Assembly: GCA_030683105.1 (NCBI GenBank) | Contig: JAUXMZ010000033.1 | Location: forward strand, 1 to 56,718 | Direction: 5' to 3' | Length of the DNA: 56,718 bases | DNA from: Burkholderiales bacterium | Lineage (GTDB): Bacteria > Pseudomonadota > Gammaproteobacteria > Burkholderiales > SG8-41 | Part shown: in pieces, positions 56,342-56,718 of the stretch | Layout of the letters: every line of letters starts with the position of its first letter | Position numbering within the stretch: the first letter of the stretch is position 1 | Made by a program: the position numbers and the translations under genes | Notes under the pieces: generated by a model | The model's input: only the letters and a program-made list of their open reading frames with translations | The model's database searches: none | What the model was told of the DNA's origin: nothing

Positions 56342-56536
56342 TCAGCGGGTGTTGGCTTTGACCAGCTTGGCCTGGGCGGGATGGAACGAATAACCTTCTT
56401 CCTGCGCGTTGGCCAGGCACTTTTCGTACTCTTTATACGCCGCGCTCGACTCAGCGACCACCGTGCGGTCAACGGAAAGGCGCTGCCATTTCCATTTATG
56501 GTTCTGATCCTGGTAAAAACGCCAGATGGAATTCAT
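56342..56536 (-). CDS. Small hypothetical protein, 64 residues
   Basis: The product starts MNSIWRFYQDQNHKWKWQRLS, with aromatic residues alternating with polar ones as in a small beta-sheet, then an alpha-helical stretch with one cysteine. It has no signal peptide. AGGAG lies seven bases before the ATG, which supports translation. Similar short proteins are, from memory, common in betaproteobacteria, but I know of no function. Confidence 0.7.
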   Translation of the reverse strand: MNSIWRFYQDQNHKWKWQRLSVDRTVVAESSAAYKEYEKCLANAQEEGYSFHPAQAKLVKANTR

Positions 56537-56613
56537 CGGTGTGTATCTCCTTAACCTGACTATACGTGAACCAGCGGCAGGCGCACGGCTGATCAGCCCA
56601 TTAAAAAATCAAT

Positions 56614-56690
<77 letters not shown>

Positions 56691-56718
56691 CTAAATTATT
56701 ATTTTTAATTATTACCAG

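Overview
The window is a chromosomal segment of moderately GC-rich DNA, most likely from a betaproteobacterium (Rhodocyclales, Nitrosomonadales or Burkholderiales-like). This is inferred from gene content: soxYZAXB without soxCD, a sigma-54 type IV pilin gene, fds-type formate dehydrogenase, tripartite tricarboxylate transporters and a tRNA-Met with encoded CCA. I see no phage, integrase, transposase or CRISPR array. Genes are dense and fall into functional blocks.

Block 1 (1-6.6 kb): the end of a rhodanese gene, a BepA-like M48 protease, moaC, and a thiosulfate-oxidation operon soxY-soxZ-soxA-soxX-soxB. Block 2 (6.6-20.8 kb, all on the minus strand) is a signalling and type IV pilus block. 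It encodes a CHASE2 Ser/Thr kinase, a PP2C phosphatase, a double-FHA protein, a CHASE2 adenylate cyclase, a metallo-beta-lactamase-fold cyclic-nucleotide phosphodiesterase, a GAF-PilB/GspE-type ATPase, a GAF-HD-GYP protein, the pilin (from a clear sigma-54 promoter with a CRP-like site upstream) and a membrane glycosyltransferase-like TPR protein. Phospho-, cAMP and c-di-GMP circuits therefore sit together with pilus machinery.

Block 3 (21-47.8 kb) is an oxalate/formate island. It carries oxc-frc plus a 10-formyl-tetrahydrofolate hydrolase-like gene, a divergent cysteine-free Crp/Fnr-family regulator, a TctCBA-type transporter, two tandem Na+/Ca2+ exchangers, formate-tetrahydrofolate ligase, two NAD-linked formate dehydrogenases (one with an unusual NuoF-GltD fusion subunit) and sucCD. 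The most interesting observation is a shared palindrome, TTGA(C/T)-N4-(G/A)TCAA, in front of oxc, tctC, fhs, the second formate dehydrogenase operon and sucC. In three cases it is exactly 34.5 bp from its centre to the distal base of a -10-like hexamer (sites centred near -41.5), and in the sucC case one base more. This looks like one regulon that takes up oxalate, activates it with CoA, decarboxylates it, exports the calcium released from calcium oxalate, and burns or assimilates the formate.

Block 4 (47.8-56.7 kb) is mixed: a candidate 95-nt small RNA with an exposed CCUCCUCC anti-Shine-Dalgarno loop, a universal stress protein, a 599-residue protein with a zeta-toxin-like P-loop, an enolase-superfamily dehydratase, a dienelactone hydrolase, a threonine-synthase-like PLP enzyme, a repeat-rich secreted Lys/Ala/Pro protein, an SDR without the usual catalytic residues, two small hypothetical genes and tRNA-Met.

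All functions are read from motifs and remembered families; no database search was run. Promoters and the small RNA were found by eye and not by an exhaustive scan.
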